Shown here in pieces: positions 33,710 through 42,242 of a DNA stretch of 64,000 nt. The first letter of the stretch is position 1. Each line of letters starts with the position of its first letter. Both the position numbers and the translations under genes were made by a program. Source of the stretch: Pseudomonas sp. A-1 (lineage in GTDB: Bacteria > Pseudomonadota > Gammaproteobacteria > Pseudomonadales > Pseudomonadaceae); assembly GCF_004801855.1 (NCBI RefSeq), contig NZ_SSTC01000009.1, positions 20,343-84,342 of the forward strand, in the 5' to 3' direction. Below the pieces are notes generated by a model that had not been told where the DNA came from, searched no databases, and saw nothing but the letters and a program-made list of their open reading frames with translations.

Positions 33710-36580
33710 TTACAGGGAGTTGTCCGTCTTGATCCGGGCCAGCCCGAAGCCGTGGGTCGCGGCGATGGCGCGGATCTGCTGTACCTGCTCGCGGCTGATA
33801 TCGCCGTAGGAGTAGTGCCGGCTCATGCCCGCCAGCCCCATCAGCACCGACTCGGCCATGCAGGCGTAGAGCTGTCCCTCGCCGAGATAGGCGCGTACGT
33901 TTTCCGCCAGGCCGTCGCCGAACGGGGTCTGCACGATGCCGCCGTGCATGTAGAGCAGGTCGGGACGCTGCGCCGCCACCGCCTGGTCGACGTTGAGCGG
34001 CACGGCGATATCGCAGACCACGCCGTTCTCGGCGAAATGCCCGGCCTGCAGGAAAGCCTGCGGCGCATTGGCTGCGCAGAGCACGATGCGCGCCTGGCGC
34101 AGGCTGTCGAGATCGTTGCCGACGACGATGAACGCCTCATCCCCGAGGCGCTCGGCCACGAAACGGAACAGCCGGCGGCCGAGATCCGGAGCATCGCCAT
34201 ACAGCTGCAGCAACGCCTCGACCCCCTCCAGCTGCAGCAGGCGCCTGGCCAGCCGGTCGTGCTCGCTTGTGCCGGCACGAATCGAGCGTGCGGCATCCAT
34301 GTAGATCAGCTCGGCAGTCTTCTCCAGGCGGCGCAGCGAGCCCTCGCGGCCGCTGCCGATCAGCAGCAGACGATCGACCTGCATCGACAGCAGCGAGGCG
34401 TAGGTCGAGGCGATGTTGCCGGCCGCGCCGACCACTGCGGCGGTCTCCCTGGCCAGGTCGATGCCCTGGCGGGCGCAGCCCTGCTCGATGGCCTCCAGCC
34501 CCATGCCGATGGTCAGGGCATTGCCGGAGGTCAGCGCGACATCCGGGATCTGCAGGGACTGGCAGTTGTTGGTGACGATCGAGGTGTACATCCCCAGTCC
34601 CGCGATGCGGCAGCCGTCGGCGCGGGCATCGCGGATGCGTGCGGCGATCTCCTCGCGGATCGGCTGCAGGTCGCCGCTGGCCATGTATCCGGCCATTGCG
34701 CTGGAGTCCATGCACAGCGGATAGAGGGTGAACTCCACCGCCGTGCCCAGCCGCGAGCGAATGGTCACCGGGCCTATGGGCGCGGCCCTGCGCTCGGGAG
34801 CCGTGCGTTCGACGAAGGCGCGCTTCTGCTCCGCGTCGAGCACGGCGAGCGAAGGGTCGACGTCGCCGAGCATGCCGGTGTCGATCAGATGGTTGATGAA
34901 GGCCACCCTGGCTACCACCGGGGTGCCCTGCTCAGGCTTTGGGCGCGGGCTCTCCTCGCCGAAGCTCTCCTCGCGTGGCGGCACTTCGGGCAGCAGGTCG
35001 GCGCACACCGCCGCGGCCAGCGGCAGTGCATCGCGCCGGCGGAGCATCTCGCAGACCCGCTGCAGCGCCGCGAGCAGGCCGTCGATTTCGGCATGACTGA
35101 TGCACGCCGGCGGCTCCAGGCGGATCACGTTGGCGTTGCTGCCCGAAGGGGCCACACGCAGGTGCTCGTGCTGCAGCAGGTAGCCGGCGATCAGATAGCC
35201 GAGCGCATCGTTGTACTGCGCCGAGGCCTGCACCAGCGAGCTGCTGTCGCTCAGGTCGTGCAGCTCGATGCCGAGCAGCAGGCCGCGGCCGCGCACGTCG
35301 GCGATCACGTCCGGGTAGTAGTCCTTGAGCTCGCACAGCGAAGCCTTGAGATACTCGCCCTTGCTGCGGATGTCCTCGAGCATCGCCCCGCCGTCCGCCT
35401 GCAGGCGCTGCAGGGACTGCAGAGCCACCCGACAGGACAGGTCGTCTTCGGCGAAGGTCGAGCTGTGGATGTAGCTGAAGTCGGTCTCGTAGTGGCTGGC
35501 ACGGATCAGCGTGGCGGCGATCTTGGTCAGGCCACCACCCAGCGCCTTGGACAGGCAGTAGTAGTCGCCGAGCAGGCGCAGCTGGCTGCTGGCCAGCAGC
35601 GTGCCGGTGCGGCCGAAGCCCGACTGCACCTCGTCGACGATCAGCGGACAACCCAGCTCGTTGCACAGCCGGCGCAGCGCCAGACAGGCTTCTGCGGGAA
35701 TTTCGTGGATGCCGCCCTCGCCCTGGATCGGTTCGAGCAGTATCGCGGCGATGCTGCTGCACGGCTCCCGATGCAGCACCGGGCGCGCGCCGGCGAACTC
35801 CAGACTCAGCCAGTCGCGGCGGTGCCGCTGGCGCAGTTCCTCGAGCTGCAGGGGCTGCTCGGGGTCGACGAAATCGACATTCAGCCCGAAGCGGGCGAAA
35901 GGCTGGCGGTATTGCCGCCCGTAGGTGAGCTGCACACTGCTGACCAGCTTGCCGTGGAAGCTGCGCCGCATGGCGACGAACACCGGAGCGGCATGCAGCT
36001 GGGCCAGGTTGTGCTGGCGCACGGCCTCGGCCAGCTGGCGCAGGGTCACCGTGGTCAGGTGCGCCGGCAGCAGGCCGGCCGGCAGCTCGAGTTCGCCCAC
36101 ATCGAACTCGACGTACGCCTGCTGACCGCCGGAAAGACCGGCCAGGACGAAGTCCCGCTGGTCGAAGGCGGCCTGCAAACGCTTCTGGCGGCTGAACTCG
36201 GCGTGCTTGATGGCGATCTCCACCGCTTCGGCGCCGCTGTTGGAGAAGGTCGACACGAAGTGCTCGGCGCAGCCCAGCTCCTGGCCGAGCGCCTCGCTCA
36301 GCCGCCGCCCCAGCTCGCCGGCGGCCCTGCGCACCGACATCTGTGCGTTGAAGGGCGCCTGCTCGCGCAGCAGAGCGCAGAGCAGTTCGACCAGTTCGGG
36401 GTCGTTATGGCCGAACAGCGCGGCACCATAGCCGCCCAGGAAGTCGGTCACGGCCACCTCGGCTCCCGCGGCGTCACGGCGGAACAGCTTGCTGCCACTG
36501 GCACGATGGAACTGGCATTCCAGACCCAGCGCCTGCATCAGTTCGACGTAGCGGGGCCTTACATAGTCGCGGTAATCCAT
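33710..36580 (-). CDS. Fusion of class III aminotransferase and acyl-ACP reductase-like domain
   Basis: A 956-residue two-domain enzyme. Residues ~1-480 are a class III PLP aminotransferase: SNSGAEAVEIAIKH, FVAMRRSFHGKLVSS, EPIQGEGGIHEI, DEVQSGFGRTG, and SKALGGGLTK with the PLP lysine. Residues ~550-956 resemble cyanobacterial long-chain acyl-ACP reductases: GLGMYTSIVTNN, TSGNALTIGMG, Rossmann VVGAAGNIAS, and a cysteine in GVVCDIAVPLN where the thioester-attacking cysteine is expected. Together they could release an ACP-bound chain as aldehyde and convert it to a primary amine. From memory this recalls TamH of tambjamine synthesis. The fusion is intact and both active sites are recognisable. 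Confidence 0.85.
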   Translation of the reverse strand: MDYRDYVRPRYVELMQALGLECQFHRASGSKLFRRDAAGAEVAVTDFLGGYGAALFGHNDPELVELLCALLREQAPFNAQMSVRRAAGELGRRLSEALGQELGCAEHFVSTFSNSGAEAVEIAIKHAEFSRQKRLQAAFDQRDFVLAGLSGGQQAYVEFDVGELELPAGLLPAHLTTVTLRQLAEAVRQHNLAQLHAAPVFVAMRRSFHGKLVSSVQLTYGRQYRQPFARFGLNVDFVDPEQPLQLEELRQRHRRDWLSLEFAGARPVLHREPCSSIAAILLEPIQGEGGIHEIPAEACLALRRLCNELGCPLIVDEVQSGFGRTGTLLASSQLRLLGDYYCLSKALGGGLTKIAATLIRASHYETDFSYIHSSTFAEDDLSCRVALQSLQRLQADGGAMLEDIRSKGEYLKASLCELKDYYPDVIADVRGRGLLLGIELHDLSDSSSLVQASAQYNDALGYLIAGYLLQHEHLRVAPSGSNANVIRLEPPACISHAEIDGLLAALQRVCEMLRRRDALPLAAAVCADLLPEVPPREESFGEESPRPKPEQGTPVVARVAFINHLIDTGMLGDVDPSLAVLDAEQKRAFVERTAPERRAAPIGPVTIRSRLGTAVEFTLYPLCMDSSAMAGYMASGDLQPIREEIAARIRDARADGCRIAGLGMYTSIVTNNCQSLQIPDVALTSGNALTIGMGLEAIEQGCARQGIDLARETAAVVGAAGNIASTYASLLSMQVDRLLLIGSGREGSLRRLEKTAELIYMDAARSIRAGTSEHDRLARRLLQLEGVEALLQLYGDAPDLGRRLFRFVAERLGDEAFIVVGNDLDSLRQARIVLCAANAPQAFLQAGHFAENGVVCDIAVPLNVDQAVAAQRPDLLYMHGGIVQTPFGDGLAENVRAYLGEGQLYACMAESVLMGLAGMSRHYSYGDISREQVQQIRAIAATHGFGLARIKTDNSL

Positions 36581-36648
36581 TGGGACTCACATCCTTTCAC
36601 TGAAGAGACAGCCCGCAGCCGGCAGTGGCCGCGCGCTGCGTGCGGGTA

Positions 36649-37851
36649 CTAGCTGGCCAGCTCGAGCCGGTAGCAGGCGCTGAAGCCGTTGTCGTCGCGG
36701 CCGACCACTGTGGCCCGGCGGATCGGCACCTCGCGTCCGCTGCCGACGACGAAGGGCAGCCGGTCGTCGACCGGATACCTCAGCCCGGCGAGCGGGGGCG
36801 CGTAGCCGGCCTGCATGGCGCTGCGAGCCAGAATCAGATCGACCAGGCTGGGTGCTGCGCTGAGGATTCCGGTAAGCGGCTGCGCAGCGCCGACATGCGC
36901 GGCCGGGATCCGGCCCAGGCGGGCACTCAGCCGCCGGTCCTGCTCCGGCTCGCCGCTGGCAGTGCAGACCAGCAGGTCGGTCGACTCGGCCGGCAGCTGC
37001 AGGGCGTCGAGGCTGGCGTGCGCCGTCTGACCGACCAGGCACACGTGCGCCGCGGTCGGCAGATCCGCGCAGCGCTGCAGCACCAGTGCCGCGGCGCCCT
37101 CACCGGCAATGCCGCCCCGGCCGCGTTCGTCGAACGCCAGGAAGGCCTCAGTGCCATTGGCGGAAATGACTCCGGCGCGAACCAGCGCGGCGAGCGCCAG
37201 CGCGTCGAGTTCGCTGCCAGAGCCGACCACGATGGCGGCATCGATACGGCCGCTGCGCAGCGCGGCGCAGGCCTCGCGCAAGGCCGCCTGGTTGCCGGCG
37301 ACGCCCTGCATGAAGGCGCTGCCCTCGCATTCCAGACGGTGGGCCAGGCTGACCACCCCGAGCAGGCCGTTGCTGAGACTCTTCAGCACCAGGAAGGGGT
37401 CCAGGGCACGCTCATGCAGCACGCGCCGGCTGAGCCCGGCCTTGTCCAGACCGAGCTCGCTGGAGCAATCGCGCAGCAACTCGGCGTAGGCATCGAGCGA
37501 GGGATGGGTGTAGCCCCCCTGACAGCCATAGAGTCCCAGGCGCAGCCGCCCCTGCTGCGGATCGATCCCGGCCTCCGCGAGCGCCTGGCCGACCGCACTG
37601 ACGCCCCAGGCCAGCGCCGGCGTGCAGTAGCGGTGCAGGTTGCGCGGCACCTCCTGACGGCAGCGCTGCTGGACGTCCTCGGCGACGTGGCCGAAGGCGA
37701 CCACCCGCCGACTGTGGAAGTGCCTGGCACGCAGTGGTCCGATGCCGCTGCGCCCGGCCCGCGCGGCCGCCCAGAAGGGGGCGACGCCCCAGCCGGTGGC
37801 CAGCACGCAACCGGCACCGCTGATGGCGATCCGCTGATCGACGTGCTTCAT
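36649..37851 (-). CDS. Ketosynthase-like protein lacking catalytic residues (chain-length-factor-like)
   Basis: A 400-residue thiolase-fold protein (RIAISGAGCVLATGWGVAPF start) that aligns with beta-ketoacyl synthases but has lost the catalytic triad. The nucleophile region reads GSAFMQGVAGNQAA with no cysteine. The HGT histidine site reads CTASGEPEQ. The K-x-x-x-GH site reads AAQPLTGILSA. Such proteins usually pair with an active ketosynthase and set chain length. It overlaps the stop of the active ketosynthase gene by 4 bp (ATGA), which supports a KS/KS-like heterodimer. Confidence 0.8.
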   Translation of the reverse strand: MKHVDQRIAISGAGCVLATGWGVAPFWAAARAGRSGIGPLRARHFHSRRVVAFGHVAEDVQQRCRQEVPRNLHRYCTPALAWGVSAVGQALAEAGIDPQQGRLRLGLYGCQGGYTHPSLDAYAELLRDCSSELGLDKAGLSRRVLHERALDPFLVLKSLSNGLLGVVSLAHRLECEGSAFMQGVAGNQAALREACAALRSGRIDAAIVVGSGSELDALALAALVRAGVISANGTEAFLAFDERGRGGIAGEGAAALVLQRCADLPTAAHVCLVGQTAHASLDALQLPAESTDLLVCTASGEPEQDRRLSARLGRIPAAHVGAAQPLTGILSAAPSLVDLILARSAMQAGYAPPLAGLRYPVDDRLPFVVGSGREVPIRRATVVGRDDNGFSACYRLELAS

Positions 37852-39146
37852 CCTCGGCTCTCCCGGTATTTGCCCAGCACCAGCGACGCGTTGAGGCCGC
37901 CGAAACCGAACGAGTTGCTGAGCGCTACCTGCACCGGGCGGCTGACCGCCCGCTGCGCGCAGTAGTCCAGATCGCAGTCGGGGTCCGGGTGCTGCAGGTT
38001 GAGGGTCGGCGGAATGCGATCGTCGCGGCAGGAAAGCGCCGTGACGATGAACTCGGGTGCCCCCGCCGCGGCGATCAGATGGCCGAACTGCGACTTGTTG
38101 GCGCAAACAGCCAGCTGGCGGTAATGCTCCTCCTCGGCGAACACGTTCTTGATCGCCAGGGTTTCCGCCACATCGTTGAGCGGCGTGGACGTCCCGTGGG
38201 CATTGACCAGATCGACCTGCCGCGGCCGCACACCGGCATCCTCCAGAGCCGCGCGCATGGCCAGGGCAGCGCCGCGTCCCTGCGGATCCGGAGCGGTGAC
38301 CTTGTAGCCATCCAGACTGCTGCCATAGCCGAGCACCTCGGCATAGGGCGTGGCGCCACGGGCCAGCGCCCGTTCCAGCCGCTCGAGGACCACGAAGCCA
38401 CCGCCTTCGCCGGCGACCAGGCCGCTGCGGTCGCGATCGAACGGCCGACACAGCTCGCTGCCCCAGCGCTGCTCGCTGCTGACGGCACCCAGCAGGTAAA
38501 GCGCGCTCATGGTGTCGAGATTGAGCACCGAATCGGCCCCGCCGGCCACGGCGACATCCACCTCGCCGCGCCGGATCATCCGGAAGGCATTGCCGATCGC
38601 CTGCGCAGCGCCCGCACAGGCGCTGCTGACGTTGAGCACCGGGCCTTCGCAGGAGAAGTCCGCGGCGATCAGCCGCGACAGCCGGTCGTTGGCCTGTCGC
38701 AGCGAGCCATCCGCGTGGACCTGCGCAGAACGCTGCATCAGGTGGCGCCAGTCCGCCCCCTGGCCGCCATCGGCGGGCAGCGCCAGACGCATGTCGGCGA
38801 GCATGTGCTGGGGCGCGCCGGATGCCGTCAGCACCGCGGCACGGCTGAGTTCGCTGACGGCCAGGCCGCTGTCGGCGACCGCCTGGGTGGCGGCGATCCA
38901 GCCAAGGCGACTGCGTTTCTCCATGGGCATGTCCCACGCCGGATGCCCCTGCAGTCCGGACGGCAGGCGCGTGATGTCGACGGCCGCGGCGAACCGCACC
39001 GGAAAGCCGCCGTCCTCGATTTCCTCGGGTTGCCAGGGCGCTACGCAGTGCCTGCCGCGCAGCATCTGCTGCCACATGTCCTGCCATTGGAAACCGAAGC
39101 CGGTCACCGCCCCCATCCCGGTGATCACTACCCTTGCTCCGTTCAT
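37848..39146 (-). CDS. Beta-ketoacyl-ACP synthase (active KS, second pair)
   Basis: A 432-residue FabF/KAS II-type condensing enzyme with the full triad: Cys in NVSSACAGAAQAIG, His in NAHGTSTPLND, and Lys/His in NKSQFGHLIAAAG. It opens RVVITGMGAVTGFGF and ends with the FabF-like LSNSFGFGGLNASLVLG. It extends an ACP-bound chain with a malonyl unit. The gene overlaps both its upstream partner (KS-like) and its downstream partner (KS-like) by 4 bp each, so stoichiometric synthesis is likely. Confidence 0.92.
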   Translation of the reverse strand: MNGARVVITGMGAVTGFGFQWQDMWQQMLRGRHCVAPWQPEEIEDGGFPVRFAAAVDITRLPSGLQGHPAWDMPMEKRSRLGWIAATQAVADSGLAVSELSRAAVLTASGAPQHMLADMRLALPADGGQGADWRHLMQRSAQVHADGSLRQANDRLSRLIAADFSCEGPVLNVSSACAGAAQAIGNAFRMIRRGEVDVAVAGGADSVLNLDTMSALYLLGAVSSEQRWGSELCRPFDRDRSGLVAGEGGGFVVLERLERALARGATPYAEVLGYGSSLDGYKVTAPDPQGRGAALAMRAALEDAGVRPRQVDLVNAHGTSTPLNDVAETLAIKNVFAEEEHYRQLAVCANKSQFGHLIAAAGAPEFIVTALSCRDDRIPPTLNLQHPDPDCDLDYCAQRAVSRPVQVALSNSFGFGGLNASLVLGKYRESRG

Positions 39147-40204
39147 GCCTTCTCCTTCCAGGTGATTGCCAGCAGCATGGCGTCGCAGTGCCCTGCCCGG
39201 CTGACACTCGGCAGCAGCACATGGCGCAGGCGGGGCTCGCGTTCATGACGCGGATCGCCGATCAGGGCAGCGATCTCGGTAGCAAGGCCGCTGGCGCCCA
39301 GTTCGCCGGTTACCTCCCGGGTATCGCGCAGGACGGCACAGGCAGCGAACGGCTCGCTGGCGGCAAGATCGGGGACGCTGCCGCCAAGCCAGTCGATGTC
39401 GCGCGGCGTCAGGCGCTCCGCCTGCAGCGCCTGACGCACGGCCTGCTGCAGCACTGCCGGGCGGCGCTGCGGGTCGGCACTGAAGCCACGGCCGTAACCG
39501 GCCACCCGCACCACGAGGCCTTCGAGCGGCGGCTGGGCGGCCAGCAGCAGTGCCGCGGCCCCCTCCCCGTACAGCACGTCCTGGCCCGGCTCGTCGCGCA
39601 GGAACAGGGCCGGCGTCAGGTTCGGGCTGCAGCTGACCGACAGCACCGCATCGGCCCGCCCCTCGGCGATTTCCGCAACCGCCTCGATCAGCGCATCGAA
39701 GCCGGCACCGACCTGCGCGCAATAGCCCGCCATGACGCCCCGGCAGTCCAGCGCTTCGGCGACATAGGCCATGACCGAGCTGTTGAGCAGGGTCAACGCG
39801 TGTAGCGGCGGGGTGTTGGCCAGCAGCTGCGCAAGAAGCCTGTCCGGCTCGCGCTCGATGGCTTCGACCGCATCCCAGCAGGGACTGGGCGCGTCAACCT
39901 CGGGTATCGCCGCCGTCAGCCCTACCCGCTGCGCCGGCAGTCGCAACTCGCGCAGAGCCGGCGCCAGTCGTGCGGCGCAGTGCAGCAGGCGCAGCCCCTG
40001 CGGCTCGACGCTGCGCTGGATCTTGCGGTCGAACAGATCCGCCGGCAGCCGCGGAGCCGCCACGGCATGCGCCGTTCGCTCGGCGGCGAACGGCAGAGGC
40101 CGCGGCTGTGGCACCGCGCCGTGGAGATCGCCGGCCTCGCTGCCGGCGGCATTGAGTACGGAGGCCGCCACCAGGTACACCGGCCTTCCCTGCAACATGG
40201 TCAT
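39143..40204 (-). CDS. Ketosynthase-like protein lacking catalytic residues (first pair)
   Basis: A 353-residue, shortened thiolase-fold protein. CRGVMAGYCAQVGAGFDAL has glutamine near the nucleophile position, as in chain-length factors, and no HGT or K-x-x-x-GH motif can be found (WLGGSVPDLA and GELGASGLATEI are at those places). VLYGEGAAALLL matches the conserved G-E-G-A segment of ketosynthases. ATG (40,204) is chosen over a TTG six bases earlier because GGGGAGGG lies 7 nt before it. It follows the active ketosynthase by 2 bp and precedes the next one with a 4-bp overlap. Confidence 0.75.
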   Translation of the reverse strand: MTMLQGRPVYLVAASVLNAAGSEAGDLHGAVPQPRPLPFAAERTAHAVAAPRLPADLFDRKIQRSVEPQGLRLLHCAARLAPALRELRLPAQRVGLTAAIPEVDAPSPCWDAVEAIEREPDRLLAQLLANTPPLHALTLLNSSVMAYVAEALDCRGVMAGYCAQVGAGFDALIEAVAEIAEGRADAVLSVSCSPNLTPALFLRDEPGQDVLYGEGAAALLLAAQPPLEGLVVRVAGYGRGFSADPQRRPAVLQQAVRQALQAERLTPRDIDWLGGSVPDLAASEPFAACAVLRDTREVTGELGASGLATEIAALIGDPRHEREPRLRHVLLPSVSRAGHCDAMLLAITWKEKA

Positions 40205-40206
40205 GC

Positions 40207-41481
40207 TCAAGCCCTCCCCAGCACGATGGAACTGTTGATGCCGCCGAAGCCGAAGGAGTTGGACAGCACCACATTCACCGACTGGCGCCTGGGCTCGGTC
40301 AGGAATTTCAGCTCGGGAAACTGGGCTCCATCCGGGCAGTAGTTCAGCGTCGGCAGGAGCACGCCATCGCGCAGGCTGATCAGCGAAAGCACCGCCTCGA
40401 TGGCGCCGCTGCCGGCCAGCGAGTGGCCGACGGCCGACTTGTTGGCGGTGAGGGTGATGGCATCCAGCTGTTCGCCAAAGACCCGCTTGAGAGCCAGGGC
40501 CTCGCAGCTGTCATTGACCTGAGTCGAGGTGCCATGGGTATTCACGTGCTGCACGGCATGCGGCAGCAGACCGGCATCCTCTATCGCCTCCTCCATGCAG
40601 CGCGCGTACTTGCTGCCATCCTTGCTGCTGGCCGTCATCTTCTCCGCCTCGCAGTGGTTGGCATAACCCAGCACCCGGCCGAGCACGTGCGCCCCGCGGC
40701 GTTCGGCGTGTTCGCGCGACTCCAGGACCAGAAAGGCAGCCCCCTCGCTGAGCACGAAACCGCTGCGGTCGCGCATGAACGGTCGACTCTGCCGCTCGGG
40801 TGGCAGCTCGCTCTGCTGGCACAGCGCGCCGAGGCTGCCGAACATGTAATAGGGCAGCTCGTTGGCCATCAGCTCGACGGCGCCGCACAGTGCAAGGTCG
40901 ATCTCGCCACGCTCGATCGCCCGATAGGCGCTGCCGATGGCCACTGTTCCGGCTGCGCAGGCGTCGGAATGGGTGGAAATGTGGTCGCTGATCCCCAGCT
41001 CTGCGGCCAGCTGGAAGGTCTGCTGGTCGACCCGCCGCGAGAACACCGGCTCGATGTCCGGCTGCTGCCCGAGGAGACGGTCGAGGTCCAGGCAGTCATC
41101 GTTCAGGCACATGCCAAGGCGGTCGAGATCCTGGACGTTGGCGCAGTACTTGTTGGCGCCGAGGAAAAGGCCGCTGCAGCTCTCCCCGAACGCATTCGCC
41201 GTCAGCCCGGCATGGCCCAGAGCCTGTCTGGCGACATAGGTCGCCAGCACGCACTGCCGCGGGGGTACGACCGGATCGCCGTCATAGGCGTCGAACATGT
41301 GCAGCCACTGCTCGTCATCGAGATAGCCGGCCGCCGTGTTCGGAAAACCGAGCTCCTCGAACAATGGGTGGCTGCGAACGCAGGAGCGATTCTCGCAGAT
41401 CCGCCGAAACAGGCTGTCGCCGTCCAGCACCGTGGGAGCCACCAGACCGTAGCCGGTGACGCAGACTTCGCGCGCCCGCAT
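40207..41481 (-). CDS. Beta-ketoacyl-ACP synthase (active KS, first pair)
   Basis: A 424-residue FabF/KAS II-type enzyme with the complete triad: Cys in THSDACAAGTVAIG, His in VNTHGTSTQVND and Lys/His in NKSAVGHSLAGSG. It starts VCVTGYGLVAPTVLDG and ends LSNSFGFGGINSSIVLGRA. Its N-terminal 100 residues diverge from housekeeping FabF, consistent with a specialised chain. It lies 8 bp after the ACP gene and 2 bp before its KS-like partner. Confidence 0.92.
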   Translation of the reverse strand: MRAREVCVTGYGLVAPTVLDGDSLFRRICENRSCVRSHPLFEELGFPNTAAGYLDDEQWLHMFDAYDGDPVVPPRQCVLATYVARQALGHAGLTANAFGESCSGLFLGANKYCANVQDLDRLGMCLNDDCLDLDRLLGQQPDIEPVFSRRVDQQTFQLAAELGISDHISTHSDACAAGTVAIGSAYRAIERGEIDLALCGAVELMANELPYYMFGSLGALCQQSELPPERQSRPFMRDRSGFVLSEGAAFLVLESREHAERRGAHVLGRVLGYANHCEAEKMTASSKDGSKYARCMEEAIEDAGLLPHAVQHVNTHGTSTQVNDSCEALALKRVFGEQLDAITLTANKSAVGHSLAGSGAIEAVLSLISLRDGVLLPTLNYCPDGAQFPELKFLTEPRRQSVNVVLSNSFGFGGINSSIVLGRA

Positions 41482-41489
41482 GGCGGCCC

Positions 41490-42059
41490 CTAGACGCGTT
41501 CTTGCAGGTTGGCAGCGACGAATTTCTCGACCAGCAGCCGGGAAACCTGATCGCCGTCGGCAGGACTCAGGCGTGCGCTGCAGGAGCTGCATACCACCAG
41601 GTTCTGCGGGCTGAGGCTGGCATGCTTGCCGCCGCACTGGGGGCAGGATTCCGGCAGGTGATCGAAGAGGTTGCGACACTGGGCAGCCCAGTTGCGGACC
41701 GTCGTGGCGGCGAACACATCGGCCGGCTTCATGCCCGGGCGCAACTGGCCATCGGCATAGGCGTTCAGGCTTCCCTCGAGCAGCGCCTTGCCGGCCGGGG
41801 TCAGGCCGCCGGCGTCGACGAATGCCTGCAGATCGCCGCATACTGCAGCGGCGTGGTCCAGTACGCTGGTCTTGGGCAGGACGCAGCCGTAGCGTCTGCC
41901 GAGCTGAAAGCTCAGATCGACGATGTCCAGGGAATCGGCGGAGAGATCCTCGACGATGCTGCTGTCGGCCTCGATATCCTCGATGTCGAGAACCAGCAAC
42001 TGGGCAAGGATCTCCCGCGTGCTCGCGATGACGGATTCCAGTTCCAGGGGGTTGTTCAA
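41490..42059 (-). CDS. Acyl carrier protein fused to a C-terminal zinc ribbon
   Basis: A 189-residue protein with two parts. Residues ~1-80 are an acyl carrier domain: LVLDIEDIEADSSIVEDL, then SADSLDIVDL with the serine that would receive phosphopantetheine. After a linker (about 81-130), CPQCGGKHASL and VVCSSCSARLS form a CxxC-x16-CxxC zinc ribbon. ACPs are normally ~80 residues, so the extension is unusual and may dock the partner enzymes. It is the first gene of the 15-kb operon. A MerR-type promoter lies about 80 bp upstream. No phosphopantetheinyl transferase is encoded nearby. Confidence 0.82.
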   Translation of the reverse strand: MNNPLELESVIASTREILAQLLVLDIEDIEADSSIVEDLSADSLDIVDLSFQLGRRYGCVLPKTSVLDHAAAVCGDLQAFVDAGGLTPAGKALLEGSLNAYADGQLRPGMKPADVFAATTVRNWAAQCRNLFDHLPESCPQCGGKHASLSPQNLVVCSSCSARLSPADGDQVSRLLVEKFVAANLQERV

Positions 42060-42140
42060 AGTCCTGCTCCTTGTCTGTCCATAGCCGTAACCCGATAGTT
42101 ACGTCACGGTGAATGACCTGCCCCAACCAGGGCGCGCGCA

Positions 42141-42171
42141 CTCTAAACTCTCTCCCTAGGGGCAGAGTCAA
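42141..42171 (-). promoter_or_regulatory. MerR-type promoter and operator of the ACP-led biosynthetic operon
   Basis: On the minus strand TTGACT and TTAGAG are separated by 19 bp. A near-perfect 22-bp dyad, ACTCTGCCCCTAGGGAGAGAGT with two mismatches per half, fills the spacer at 42,147-42,168. Sequence and geometry match the promoter of the flavodoxin-fold reductase next to the merR gene. The start codon of the ACP gene is ~80 bp downstream. Confidence 0.72.
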
Positions 42172-42242
42172 CCGCGCAGAAGCTGATGGCAGACGGCCGG
42201 AAGGCCGTGCAGGAAGTCGGCAGCCCGACCCAGAACACAAAG

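Noticed and set aside
27395..42059. Reading the KS-rich operon as the housekeeping fatty-acid synthesis cluster
   Set aside because: No fabD, fabH or plsX is present, two of the four KS-type proteins are catalytically dead, and the ACP has an extra domain, all unlike the standard fab locus.
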